Source: Pelagomonas calceolata (lineage: Eukaryota; Sar; Pelagophyceae; Pelagomonadales; Pelagomonadaceae). From it: a DNA stretch of 64,000 bases. Location of the stretch: assembly GCA_918797485.1 (NCBI GenBank), contig CAKKNE010000006.1, positions 186,001 to 250,000 of the forward strand, read 5' to 3'. Below are positions 8,426 to 17,077 of this stretch, piece by piece (positions within the stretch are counted from its first letter, which is position 1; each line of letters starts with the position of its first letter). The position numbers were made by a program, and so were the translations under genes. The notes under the pieces are model-generated. The model was not told the origin of the DNA and searched no databases. It saw nothing but the letters and a program-made list of their open reading frames with translations.

Positions 8426-11246
8426 TCAGGCCGCGTCTTGGGCGTCGCCGTTGACGGCGGGCTCCGCCGTCGTGGAGTCGGAAATCAAGGCGGGCTTCTG
8501 CCAGACTTTAATTTCGCCCGGGCTCAACCAATGCCCGCTGCCCGAGATGAGGCGGCCGTCTGACAAAACAGCCATGCAATTGATGGGATACTTGTGTTCG
8601 TCCAACACCATCACAGTACTACCCGCCGTGACGTCCCACACTCTAATCGACCGGTCTTTCGAGCCGGAAGCGAGCAGGGTCAGCTTCTCGTGCGGCAAGT
8701 CCGACAAGCACGTGATCCAGCCAGAGTGTCCTTCCAGCGTATGAATGCGGTCCCCGGAATCATCCTTCGACACAATGATTTTGTAGTTGGCCATGCACGT
8801 CGAGGCGATGCGTTTTCCAGTTAGACTTAGCGCGTGCGTGATCGAGCTCTGGTGCTCAAACTCAGAAATGACTTCCGTGGCGGTACTGTTCCACACTTTA
8901 ACCAAGCGGTCCCCGCCGCCAGAGATGATCAGCTCAGACTCGCGAGTAAAGGCGATGCACGTAACCTTCTCCTCGTGCGCCTCTATGCACTTGTAATAGC
9001 GCGAGTGAGGATTGAGAGACGACTCAGACGCGTGTGGACCCCAATATTGGATCTCACCACTCGAATGTCCTGTGACGAGCGTGCCGTCGGCCTTGGCCCC
9101 CACGCACGTGACCTATCAAGTTGGCGTACGTACGGTGAGATAGCAATTTCAAAAGAGGCTCCGCGCCGCACGCAGTTCTGGGTCCACGTAAACGGCCGCC
9201 CCACGAATACGAGTTCGCCGTGCTTGTAGCCCCAATAATTCACATAAGGGGACCTGTGCGGAAATCAACCAGCGATTTAGGTTACGAGCCGACGCGGCCA
9301 CGGGGACAACGCCGCGTCGATGGCGTGGAATCGCCACGCCATCGCGCAGACGCAGCTACGGAAGCACGTCGCGTCGATAGCGTGGGCGCCCGAAATTTGA
9401 GTTCCACTCAGGAATGGGCCCGTTGCCGTCAGCAATTAAGCCGTTCAACTCATGACAGTTCCAGACTTCCTGCGAGGGGAACGTTGTGCCGCGGGGCAGG
9501 TCGCTCGCGAGAGACGCCGCGGAATCGACGTGGTACTCTCGATGACCCCTCGCTTGCAGAACGTGCATGTCCCCGCTGTCACGTTCTATCGTAACGATGC
9601 CCCTCGGTACATAGGTGCCAAGAACCTGTGTGCAAAAATTCTAAAGGCCGCGGGCCAGATCGCCACGAGACGCCGCAGAACCGACGTCTGACTGTACATG
9701 ACCCGTCGAAGTCTTCAGGCATTCGCGACGATCGATGTCCCATCTCTTAGTAATGCCCTCATGCGACGTGATGATATCGCCAATGCAGCCTTCGGGCGGG
9801 ACAATGATGCTGTAGACCTACGGAGCGGATACAGCCAAACTGCACATGGTCGAGATCAACGCCGGCGAACGCACCGCACCCATGTTGTTCCCTCCGATCG
9901 ATATGGCCTCCGGAGCTTCGTAAATCGCGTCCTTTCCGGAAATCTTCTCGAAAACCCTGAAGGGCTGGCGACCTGCGCGAAGGGCGGTGAGCTGGTGGCG
10001 TCGACCGCGTTGGACCCGACACCGATGCGAACAGATCGGACAAAGAGCCGGCCCCGATTGCGCTCGTTCGGTCAGGCGGATAGCGCAATCGACGCAGATT
10101 GACGTGTGGTTGCAAGGGTGGAGCCGCGCGTTCGGAGCACAATCCATGCAAATAGTGCACAAGTTCACGGCGGCGGCCGGCGACTGGAGGGCCCGGACGA
10201 GAGTCGTCGCGCGGGTTGGGGTCGACGGCGCGTTGTCGATTGGAGCAGGCTCTGTGGTGTCCTGTAGCGCAATTATCGGGGTAAAACATCTAATCAGCGG
10301 GGTAATAAAATGGCCGTCAGCCCCGCGGTTGGTGGGGCCGTCGGGCCCGATCATGCTAATGAAGGTTCCAAAAAGCTTTGCTACTTCATCATGTACAAAG
10401 TTGGCCGCCTCGCAGTCGGTGTGGCGGAACGCCTCACAAGCAACTGCCAGCGGGTTAGTGCCAATCTCAGTGCCGAACCGCTCGACGAGGTTCGTTGGAT
10501 CCAACCTTGCGTGCTCGCCCGTCAATAAGTTCGCGACCACGGCGATCCAGGCGTCAGTGTCCTCGCCCTTCGTGCCCGTCGCGGCTTCCGGAGCGAAGAC
10601 GCAACCAGTAAGATCGTCGAGATGAAGGACCGCGAGGAAACCAGGCCCCGAGGATAATATAGTCGTGAGATCTTGAATACGGCCCGGGACGCAGCGCACC
10701 GAGATGGCGGCGGGGCACACGGCGCCATGGACGATGTCGCACGCGCGCAGATGATCCAAGCCAGCCGCCACGTCGGCAGCGAATTTTAACCGTTGGCTTG
10801 GCGACATTTCCGGGTGCATGAGCAGCGCATTCTCGAGCGTGCCCACGAACTCGCCGTCGTGAAAAGTTTCGCCGTAGTGCCGCACGGCCGGAAACGGGGA
10901 CGCGAAGCATATAGGCCCGGCATCGTCGATATGGTAGAAGAGGATCGGACACAACGCCGGGTGCGAGACGAGGGACAGTGTCCGGAGCCTGTGTGGAAGG
11001 GACGCTGATGCACCGAGATGAGTGAAGTGTTTCCCACACTGCCTCGCGCCGAGCGGCTAGAGTGGGCCGCGCGGTGCTGGGGTGATCGTCCAGGCGTCTG
11101 ATGACGACGGGTCGCCCGTTCAAGACGCTGACGGAGGCTTGGCCGAAGGCGCCGCCTTTCTGGTAGGGGGACGCGTGCGCGATTGCAGCCTCGAACGGGC
11201 CGAAACTTAGTTGAAACGAGCACCCCGCGCTGCCTACGTTCTCCAT
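8426..11246 (-). CDS. Pseudokinase-RING-WD40 protein, six exons
   Basis: Exons on the minus strand: 11246-11050, 10988-9875, 9817-9698, 9625-9420, 9253-9172 and 9112-8426. They join in frame to 801 residues. The N-terminal protein-kinase fold has a Gly loop (GGAFGQASVSVL) and an alphaC-like LRTLSLVSHPALCPIL, but the catalytic HRD is replaced by HGAVCP and no DFG is seen, so it is probably a pseudokinase. A C3HC4 RING follows (CTICMDC...HPCNHTSIC...CPIC). Next come WD40 repeats, including TSHEGITKRWDIDRREC, SGGGDRLVKVWNS and ASGSKDRSIRVWDVT. A RING plus a WD40 substrate reader suggests a ubiquitin E3 ligase, which is inferred from the domains. Five short introns (57-166 bp) would make a frame-only reading look like two or three separate genes. 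The frames agree at every junction. Confidence 0.8.
9113..9171 (-). other. 59-bp GT-AG intron without recognisable element
   Basis: Donor GTGCGGCG, acceptor TTGATAG, downstream exon starting GTCACGTG. Removal joins TQNC to VTCVGAKADG in phase 0 and restores a WD40 repeat. I see no introner sequence. The exon still starts with GT, as after a target duplication. Confidence 0.7.
9254..9411 (-). mobile_element. Introner element forming a 166-bp GC-AG intron
   Basis: Ends are CTGTGCGGAAATCAA on the plus-left side and TTGAGTTCCACTCAG on the right, an imperfect inverted repeat. The interior has the family core (CGCGTCGATGGCGTGG) and shares CCGTAGCTGCGTCTGC with the element at 40786, defining a subfamily. 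It lies in sense orientation. The intron covers 9254-9419. The donor comes from the degraded 8-mer GCCCATTC, against GTCCCCTT downstream (4/8 match). Splicing gives GNG-SPYVNYWG. Confidence 0.8.
9626..9697 (-). other. 72-bp GT-AG intron
   Basis: Donor GTACAGTC, acceptor TTTGCACACAG, downstream exon starting GTTCTTGG. It joins KTSTGH to VLGTYVPRG in phase 0. The CACACAG end looks like an introner terminus but the rest does not match the family. Confidence 0.7.
9818..9874 (-). other. 57-bp GT-AG intron
   Basis: Donor GTGCGTTC, acceptor CTCCGTAG, downstream exon starting GTCTACAG. It joins GGNNMGA to VYSIIVPPEG in phase 0 and fuses the RING exon to the WD40 exons. Read-through stops at the acceptor's TAG. 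No element is recognisable. Confidence 0.7.
10989..11041 (-). mobile_element. Probable 53-bp mini-introner
   Basis: Minus-strand ends are CAGTGTGGGAA and TTCCACACAG, an inverted repeat with almost nothing between. The intron covers 10989-11049 (61 bp) with a GC donor (GCGCGAGG against GCTCCGGA downstream, 4/8). Removal joins LAAR to LRTLSLVSHP, the expected alphaC region of a kinase fold, and fixes the frame. The size and degraded duplication make the origin less certain than for the longer elements. Confidence 0.6.
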
Positions 11247-11632
11247 GATGCAGCGAAGGGCGGCGTGGACTAATTTACGAGGCTGCCGGCGTGGCGCGTC
11301 GTCAATTGGCAATTTCGGTTCTTTTGGCGTCGATTGCGTGGGCAGCCTCCAGATTAGGGCCTTGACATCGGACTGCCTGCTGCGCTTTTGCCGGGTGGCA
11401 CCTGCAGTCGTCCGGGAACGGTCCCGAGGCTTGCTGACGACGAGTAGATTGTGGCTAACGTGCGGGTTTTGCTAGGCGATGATGATGGGCCCGATGATGT
11501 CGCTTTAACAGGCGCACAAGGCCCAATTCATAGATCTGGTTACGCAGAATCTGTGCGAGCTCCGACTGCACAAGTCGCCAGCTCTGCGTGCAGGAATAGC
11601 GCACGTCTAAGGACGCTGCAACAGGCAGAGCC
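11247..11632. other. Divergent intergenic region
   Basis: The region lies between the starts of the RING/WD40 gene and the NOB1 gene. It contains several CTGC/GCAG words, for example CTGCTGCGCTTTTGCC near 11378. No further gene is seen. Confidence 0.5.
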
Positions 11633-13225
11633 ATGAGCGCTGCAGCAGCTCAGGAGGCAGCAGCACGAGCACAGATCGAGTACTACTTCAGCTACGCCAA
11701 CTACAGTCGTGACGAGTACCTGCGCTCGCTGGCGGATGCAGATGGGTACGTCGCGCTCGACGCGCTGCAGGACTTTCCCAAGCTGCACAAGCTCACGCAG
11801 GGCGATGGCGCGCTGCTCAAGCGCGCCGCGGCGTCGTCGACGCGGCTCGAAGTGTCTGAGGACAAGGTGCGCGCGCGGCGCATCGGCGCGTCGTCGACGG
11901 GCCGCCAGGCGCAGCATTTGGTGCTCGACGCGAACGCACTAGTACGGGGCCGCGGCGCCGCGCTCCAGGCCTACGCCGACAACTTCTGGACGACGACGGA
12001 GGTGCTGGCCGAGGTCAAGGACGCCGAGAGCAGAGCGCGCCTCGCGGCCCTCCCGTTCCGCCTCGAGACGCGGCGGCCGTCCCCCCAGGCCGTAGACCGC
12101 GTCTCGCAGTTCGCGCGGAAGACGGGCGACCTCGCGTCGCTCTCGCCCGTCGACGTCCAGGTGCTGGCGCTCGCGTACGACCTCGAGCTCGAGGCGGCGG
12201 GCTCGGACGACCACCTGCGCCGCGAGCCGGAGGGCGCCGCGGCTCCGTGCGCGAAGAAGGAGCCAGCGGCGGCGGCGGCGCGGCCGGCGCCGCGGCCCAA
12301 GCCCCGGCCCGCAGTGGCGCGCACCGCGCCGCCGCCCGTGTCCTGGGCCGCCGCCGTCACGGCGCCGCCGCCGCCCGTCGCCGAGGCACCAGTCGAGGAA
12401 CCCGAGGCGGCTCCAGAACCGGCCCCGGTGCCGCCGCCAGCCGCCGAGGACCCGCCGGCACCACTGCCGCCGCCGCCGCCGGAGGTCGACGAGGCAACCA
12501 CGGCCGACGGCGCCGCCGCGCCGCCGTCGCGGATTCTCGCGGGCAACGCCATCGGCGCGATGGACGCGGCCGACGACGACGGCGTCGGCTGGCTCGACGC
12601 CGACGACGTGCAGGCGGCGGTCGCGACGGGCGAGCTGGCGTTCGACGGCCGGCGGTGCGCCGACGACGCGATGCCGCCGTGCGCGTGCGCGTGCGCCACG
12701 GCGGACTACGCGATGCAGAACGTGCTGCTGCAGCTCGGCCTGCGATTGGTCGGCGTCGACGGCCTCGTGATCGCGCGGACGAAGCGCTGGGTCCTGCGGT
12801 GCGGCGCCTGCTTCCACCTCGAGGACGACGCAAGCAAGTTGTTCTGCTCGCGGTGCGGCTCGACGCCGCTCCGACGGGTGGCCGTCGGCGTCGACGCGTC
12901 GGGCGCGCGGCGCGTCTACCTGAACAAAAACAAGGCTCCCAACGCGCGCGGCTCCAAATTCGGCCTTCCCAAGCCGGGCAAGGCGGGCCGCTACGAGGGC
13001 GAACTTTTGCTCCGGGAGGACCAGCTCCACACGGGCATCTGGCGCCAGAAGGCGGCGCGCGCGCGGTCGGCCAAGGCCGCGCGGTCGGTCTTCGGGCCCG
13101 AGGTCACGGAGTCGCTCGAGGCGCTCCAGCTCGTGCAGCGCGCCAATTTGACCGTCGGCGTCGGGCGGAAGAATCCGAACGCCATGTCGAACGGTCGCGA
13201 GCGGAGAGGAAAGAAGAAAAAGTAG
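11633..13225 (+). CDS. NOB1: NOB1 pre-18S rRNA endonuclease with N-terminal La motif
   Basis: A single exon of 530 residues. NOB1 is the PIN-domain nuclease that cuts 20S pre-rRNA at site D to make mature 18S rRNA in late 40S particles. The PIN domain (about 95-190) begins HLVLDANALVRG and includes TTEVLAEVKD and SPVDVQVLALAYDLE. The C-terminal zinc ribbon (about 385-420, CGACFHLED...FCSRCGS) and the tail NARGSKFGLPKPGKAGRYEG are diagnostic of NOB1. The middle is a long Pro/Ala/Glu linker. Unusually, residues 10-85 form a La-type winged helix (IEYYFSYANYSRDEYLRSL...), an RNA 3'-end-binding fold absent from the NOB1 of model organisms. La motif and PIN share one frame with no intron signal between them. 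The stop lies 5 bp from the convergent Spc24-like gene. Confidence 0.93.
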   Translation: MSAAAAQEAAARAQIEYYFSYANYSRDEYLRSLADADGYVALDALQDFPKLHKLTQGDGALLKRAAASSTRLEVSEDKVRARRIGASSTGRQAQHLVLDANALVRGRGAALQAYADNFWTTTEVLAEVKDAESRARLAALPFRLETRRPSPQAVDRVSQFARKTGDLASLSPVDVQVLALAYDLELEAAGSDDHLRREPEGAAAPCAKKEPAAAAARPAPRPKPRPAVARTAPPPVSWAAAVTAPPPPVAEAPVEEPEAAPEPAPVPPPAAEDPPAPLPPPPPEVDEATTADGAAAPPSRILAGNAIGAMDAADDDGVGWLDADDVQAAVATGELAFDGRRCADDAMPPCACACATADYAMQNVLLQLGLRLVGVDGLVIARTKRWVLRCGACFHLEDDASKLFCSRCGSTPLRRVAVGVDASGARRVYLNKNKAPNARGSKFGLPKPGKAGRYEGELLLREDQLHTGIWRQKAARARSAKAARSVFGPEVTESLEALQLVQRANLTVGVGRKNPNAMSNGRERRGKKKK

Positions 13226-13230
13226 TAAGG

Positions 13231-13851
13231 TCAGTACATGTCTTTACCCGCGTCGAGCAGCCCCCAGAGCTCCTCGGCGACCTCGAAGGGCGTCTTCGTC
13301 GTCGTGTCGATGCGGAAGCGCTTCACGCAGTGCGCGTCGTCCAAATGGACCGACCCGGCGATGACGCCGTCGCCCGCGTCCGGCGCCCAGGCGATCTTCG
13401 CAATGTCGCGATACAGCGCGACGGCGTTCTCGAGGACGCGCAGGCCGGGGCTCGTCGCCCGCTCTTCCGCGACGGCGATTGAGGATTCCTCCGAGGCCGG
13501 CGCCGACGCGAGCCGCTCGCGCTCGAGGTCCGCCATCTCGGCCGTCAGCCGCAGGTACTCGGAGCCGTCGCCGCTCGCGCGGCGGCCCGCGTCCTTGGTG
13601 CGCGAGCGCAGGTCCTCGAGGCGCTCGGCGGCATCCTCGGCGGCCGGCGTGGTCGCGGCCTCGTTCTCGGGCGCCGCCGGCGGTTCGACTCGCGCTGTCT
13701 GGCGCTGCGCTTTCGCCGCGTCGTCGAGCTCGCGCTGGGTGCGCCGCGTGTCTTCGCGGGCTTCGGCCAGGAGCCGCCGCACGGCCTCGCAGCGCGCGCG
13801 GAGTTTGGCGTCCTGTTCGGCGAATGTGTCGTCGATGGTTGTTACGGTCAT
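13231..13851 (-). CDS. Probable kinetochore subunit Spc24
   Basis: A 206-residue protein with a coiled-coil N-terminal half (residues ~10-120) and a small globular C-terminus. It includes LYRDIAKIAWAPD, then IAGSVHL, FRIDTTTKTPFEVAEELW and a short tail. This layout (coiled coil plus a compact RWD-like end with a Trp after an I-x-W strand, length ~200) matches Spc24 of the Ndc80 complex, which docks microtubule-binding Ndc80 to the centromere. Sequence identity in this family is always low, so the call rests on architecture and the C-terminal pattern. Other small RWD kinetochore proteins are possible. Confidence 0.55.
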   Translation of the reverse strand: MTVTTIDDTFAEQDAKLRARCEAVRRLLAEAREDTRRTQRELDDAAKAQRQTARVEPPAAPENEAATTPAAEDAAERLEDLRSRTKDAGRRASGDGSEYLRLTAEMADLERERLASAPASEESSIAVAEERATSPGLRVLENAVALYRDIAKIAWAPDAGDGVIAGSVHLDDAHCVKRFRIDTTTKTPFEVAEELWGLLDAGKDMY

Positions 13852-14261
13852 TGTTTGTCCACCGGCGGCCAGAGCCTGTTTTTTTTTTTTTGAATTTGTA
13901 GGGCTGGAATGCGTTTCCCCAGGACTGCTCTTTCGTGTGCTGTCGCACGGGTCGTCTGGATGCTCGAGATGCTGGCTTATTGCGTCAGCGGAGGTTTTGG
14001 CGCCGAGCGCGGGCTAAAAAACGCGGCGCAGCATTTGTGCCCAATTCGGGTTGTATTCGAACGACGTCTCCAGGGAGGACGCGTCCGAGAATTACGACGA
14101 CAATTCCGCGGCGCGCGCGGCTGTACTACTGTGTGGGTATTCGATTTCGGGCCGTCGACATCTCGTTCGTGTACGGCGGCGCTGCAGCAGCCCCTTGCCA
14201 TATTGATGCAATAGCAGCACGCGGCTGCGAACCAGTACCATTCTGCTTCGCGTGCGGCACA
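13852..14261. other. Divergent intergenic region
   Basis: It contains a T13 run near 13880 and GCGGCGCTGCAGCAG about 80 bp before the next start. It is probably the promoters of the Spc24-like and MYND genes. Nothing else is recognisable. Confidence 0.5.
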
Positions 14262-15131
14262 ATGGCGGACGGCGCGGCAGTAATTGGTTCTAGCAAGCAA
14301 ATAAAACTCGAGCTCTTGGGAATTGCCTTGAAATCGTATGACTGGGTGACTAACCACATCGAATTGTTCGAAGCGGGAGAATGTGATCTGTCCTTAAACA
14401 CGCTCATCAGTGTGGCTTCAAAGCACCTCGTCGCTATTGAAAATTGGCATTTAAATTGCATGAGCGTCGATGCTTCGGATCTCGAATGGAGTGAGATATT
14501 CCGGGACGCCATACCGAGCATCTACAAGTGGATCGGGCGCTGGCGAGACGCCGCCACTGAGGCTGCTTCCCTTGGGTTGGGCGGCTATATTTCATGCAAA
14601 TACTGGAAGCAAAACATTGAGCTGCCCGAAGTGATCACCAAGGCCCGAAAGTGGTTCGCTCTGGCGGAACAGCTGGTGAAAAAGCTCCCGTTGCCGCGAA
14701 AATCGATCATCAAAGGCCATACTTTCATATCCGCCGTCGCTAAGTGTCGGAGGTTTTGGCCCCGGTACCGGTGCTTGTCCATAGTAGGTTGGGTCCACAA
14801 ATGGAGTTTGCTACTGGCGAAGTGGGCTCATACGCGCGCGTATTTCAATAAATGTGAGTTCGATGCTCACTACCTCACTCTAGCCGAGGCTCAAGACGCC
14901 CTCACGAGGCTCGAAAAACAGCAGACGGCGTTCCGCGCGATTATGCTCAAAAAGCGGACGTGCGCCCACTGCGGGACGACGGGTCCTCTCTCTCAGAGAT
15001 CGTTCGCCTATTGCGGTGGTTGCCGGGACTCGGGCGTCGCGCGCGTAGACTGGTCGCGATACTGCAGCGAGGCGTGCCAGCGCGCGCACTGGGTCGCGGG
15101 GCACAAGGACGAGTGCCCGTGCGCGCATTGA
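14262..15131 (+). CDS. C-terminal MYND-type zinc-finger protein
   Basis: 289 residues with ATG at 14262. The first ~235 residues are helical, Trp-rich and not assignable. The end is a MYND-like finger: CAHCG..., then CGGC, YCSEACQRAHWVAGHKDEC. MYND fingers mediate protein-protein contacts in many algal proteins of unknown role. Codon use is visibly less GC-biased than in the neighbours (more A/T at third positions), which may mean a lineage-specific gene. The function is unknown. Confidence 0.75.
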   Translation: MADGAAVIGSSKQIKLELLGIALKSYDWVTNHIELFEAGECDLSLNTLISVASKHLVAIENWHLNCMSVDASDLEWSEIFRDAIPSIYKWIGRWRDAATEAASLGLGGYISCKYWKQNIELPEVITKARKWFALAEQLVKKLPLPRKSIIKGHTFISAVAKCRRFWPRYRCLSIVGWVHKWSLLLAKWAHTRAYFNKCEFDAHYLTLAEAQDALTRLEKQQTAFRAIMLKKRTCAHCGTTGPLSQRSFAYCGGCRDSGVARVDWSRYCSEACQRAHWVAGHKDECPCAH

Positions 15132-15167
15132 ATCTAGACCCTTAACAGACATAAAACTTACAACGCT

Positions 15168-15836
15168 TCACCGCCTTCGCCTTCGCCGCCGATCCGAATC
15201 CCGACGCCTCTTTGCCGCCCGCGGGGCGCGGAACTCGAGGCGCAGCGGCTTCTCCAGCGCGCGGACGAGCTCCAGGGCGCGGTCGTACTCGATGTACTTG
15301 CACCGCTCGCCCGCGATCTTCGACAGAACCATGCCCGGCCGCACGGTCGCGGCCACGGTGCGGGGACACGACGCCGCGAAGCCCAGCACCGCCGGCCGGC
15401 CGCTCTCGTGCTTCTCGAAGAGGATGCCCGTCGGTCGGTCGTCCTCGAGCACGACTTCGACGCGGCGCGGCGCGTCCGGCGACGACGAGGGAGAGCACGA
15501 GCGTGATCTAGACCGCGACCGGCCGCGCACGAAGTGCGGCGGCGCCGGCGGCTCCGGGCGCGCCAGCGCGGCCGGCGTCACGCGGCGGTTGTGCGACTCG
15601 ACGCCGGCGAGCGTGCGCCGCAGGAAGTGGCCGTTGTGCAGCGCGACCTTGCCCTTGCGGCCGGCGAGCGTCGCCCGCTCGTCGCCTTCCGACGACGGCG
15701 GCGGCCGCTGCGCGAGCTGCTGCAGGCGCCGCACCGCGCAGCGGTCGAGGGCGTCGTCGAGAGCCGCCGTTTCTGGTTGCGGCAGCGCGGGCGCTGGCGT
15801 CTGGAAGCGGCTCGGGTTCGGCCGCTTGCTCGTCAT
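15168..15836 (-). CDS. PDZ-domain protein with RS-like linker
   Basis: 222 residues from ATG 15836. The N-terminal half is low complexity. A short Arg-Ser run (RGRSRSRSRSCS) is followed by a PDZ-like domain (about 150-210): TGILFEKHESGRPAVLG, VRPGMVLSKIAGE and YDRALELVRALEKPLRLEF. The tail is a run of Arg, compatible with nuclear localisation. An upstream in-frame stretch lacks an ATG. The partner and role are unknown. Confidence 0.65.
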   Translation of the reverse strand: MTSKRPNPSRFQTPAPALPQPETAALDDALDRCAVRRLQQLAQRPPPSSEGDERATLAGRKGKVALHNGHFLRRTLAGVESHNRRVTPAALARPEPPAPPHFVRGRSRSRSRSCSPSSSPDAPRRVEVVLEDDRPTGILFEKHESGRPAVLGFAASCPRTVAATVRPGMVLSKIAGERCKYIEYDRALELVRALEKPLRLEFRAPRAAKRRRDSDRRRRRRR

Positions 15837-16148
15837 CGTCGATAGCAAAGGCGCAGCACAGCGTCCCGCAGGCTGCAGCAGCCTGGCACAGGAAAGCAGC
15901 CTGCACAGGAATGCCTTCGGTGTCGAACCGGTCAATTCCTGGTGCAGGCCGTGTGCTTCTTGAGCCCTTATCTAGCCGGGGCGCGCCCGGCGTTAGCCTA
16001 TTGAGCCGCCCGCAGCGCCAGCAGCAGGTGCACAGCGCTGGGCTTGGGTGAGTGTGTGCGAGTCGTTTTCACGCCCGAGGGCTGCAACGGCCTGCGGGTC
16101 TTAGCAAATAGTAGGAGGAGCCACAGAAATGCACGCCGCGACGACAAA
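15837..16148. other. Divergent intergenic region
   Basis: It has GCAGGCTGCAGCAGCCTGG near 15870, another GCTGC/TGCAG-rich promoter-like patch. No other feature is seen. Confidence 0.5.
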
Positions 16149-17003
16149 ATGAGCGCTGCACCACCGCGCGGCCGGGTGGCCTGCGTCCAGCTGGAGCCGG
16201 TCCACGGCCAGCCCGACGCGAGCCGGGCGAAATGCGACGCTCTCCTGGACAGCACTCCCTTGGACGGCGTCGTGCTGATCGTGCTGCCGGAGATGGCGTT
16301 CACGGGCTATTTGTTCGACGCCGCCGCCCGCGTGCCGCGCGACGCCGAGCAAACGCAGAGGTGGTGCGTCGAGCGCGCGCGGCGGCACGGCTGCGTCGTG
16401 GTCTGCGGCGCCCCGAGGCACGCTGGGAACAACGTGTATAATGCGCAGCTCGTCGCGCGATCCGACGGCACGACCACGTGGTACGACAAGCGCCACCTCT
16501 ACGACGCCGACGAGGCCTGGTGCACCGAGGGCGCGAACCCCTTCCAGAGCCTCGGCGACGCCATCGCGGACGAGCGGCTCGGACTGGGCATCTGCATGGA
16601 TATCAATCCCTACCGCTTCACGGGTCCGGGCGGCGAGCTGGCCTCGTTCCACCGGGACGCCGGCACGTCGATCCTGGCGTTCTCGAGCGCCTGGTGCGAG
16701 AACCACCCGTCCGACCCGCCGAGCGTCGTGCGGCGCGAGCGCGGCGTCGCGCCGGCGGCGCGCCAGCGGCGAACAATCCAAGGGTGGCTGCGGCGGCTCG
16801 AGCCGCTCGAAAACTGCATTTTTGTGTGCGCGGACCGCGTCGGACGGGAGCCCCTGACGTGCCTGGGCCTCGGGGAGGGCGACTGCGTCTTCTGCGGCGC
16901 GTCGTGCGTCCTGGACCTGGCGACCGGAACGTTGCTGGGCGCGCTGTCGACGACCGAGGAGGGCGTGCTGGTCGTGGACCTGCCCGACCGCCACTGCGAC
17001 TAA
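16149..17003 (+). CDS. NTA1: Protein N-terminal Asn/Gln amidase, Nta1 type
   Basis: 284 residues, nitrilase fold. Enzymes of the Nta1 branch deamidate N-terminal Asn and Gln so that the protein enters the Arg/N-degron pathway. The Glu-Lys-Cys catalytic triad is visible: Glu in VLPEMAFTGYLF, Lys in TWYDKRHLYDADEAWC and Cys in GLGICMDINPYRF. The YDKRHLY and CMDINPYRF contexts are those of Nta1 rather than of general nitrilases. ATG at 16149 gives a compact protein of the expected size. Confidence 0.88.
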   Translation: MSAAPPRGRVACVQLEPVHGQPDASRAKCDALLDSTPLDGVVLIVLPEMAFTGYLFDAAARVPRDAEQTQRWCVERARRHGCVVVCGAPRHAGNNVYNAQLVARSDGTTTWYDKRHLYDADEAWCTEGANPFQSLGDAIADERLGLGICMDINPYRFTGPGGELASFHRDAGTSILAFSSAWCENHPSDPPSVVRRERGVAPAARQRRTIQGWLRRLEPLENCIFVCADRVGREPLTCLGLGEGDCVFCGASCVLDLATGTLLGALSTTEEGVLVVDLPDRHCD

Positions 17004-17077
17004 GTTTTGTGTTTGTATGTCTGCCGCGGTGCGTCATTGAAGGGTAGTAATTTCCCAACCGATTAAGGCGCCCATAA

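Noticed and set aside
14262-15131. Horizontal transfer of the less GC-biased MYND gene
   Set aside because: A/T-richer codon use alone is weak evidence. The MYND finger is common in algae and no flanking mobile sequence is seen.
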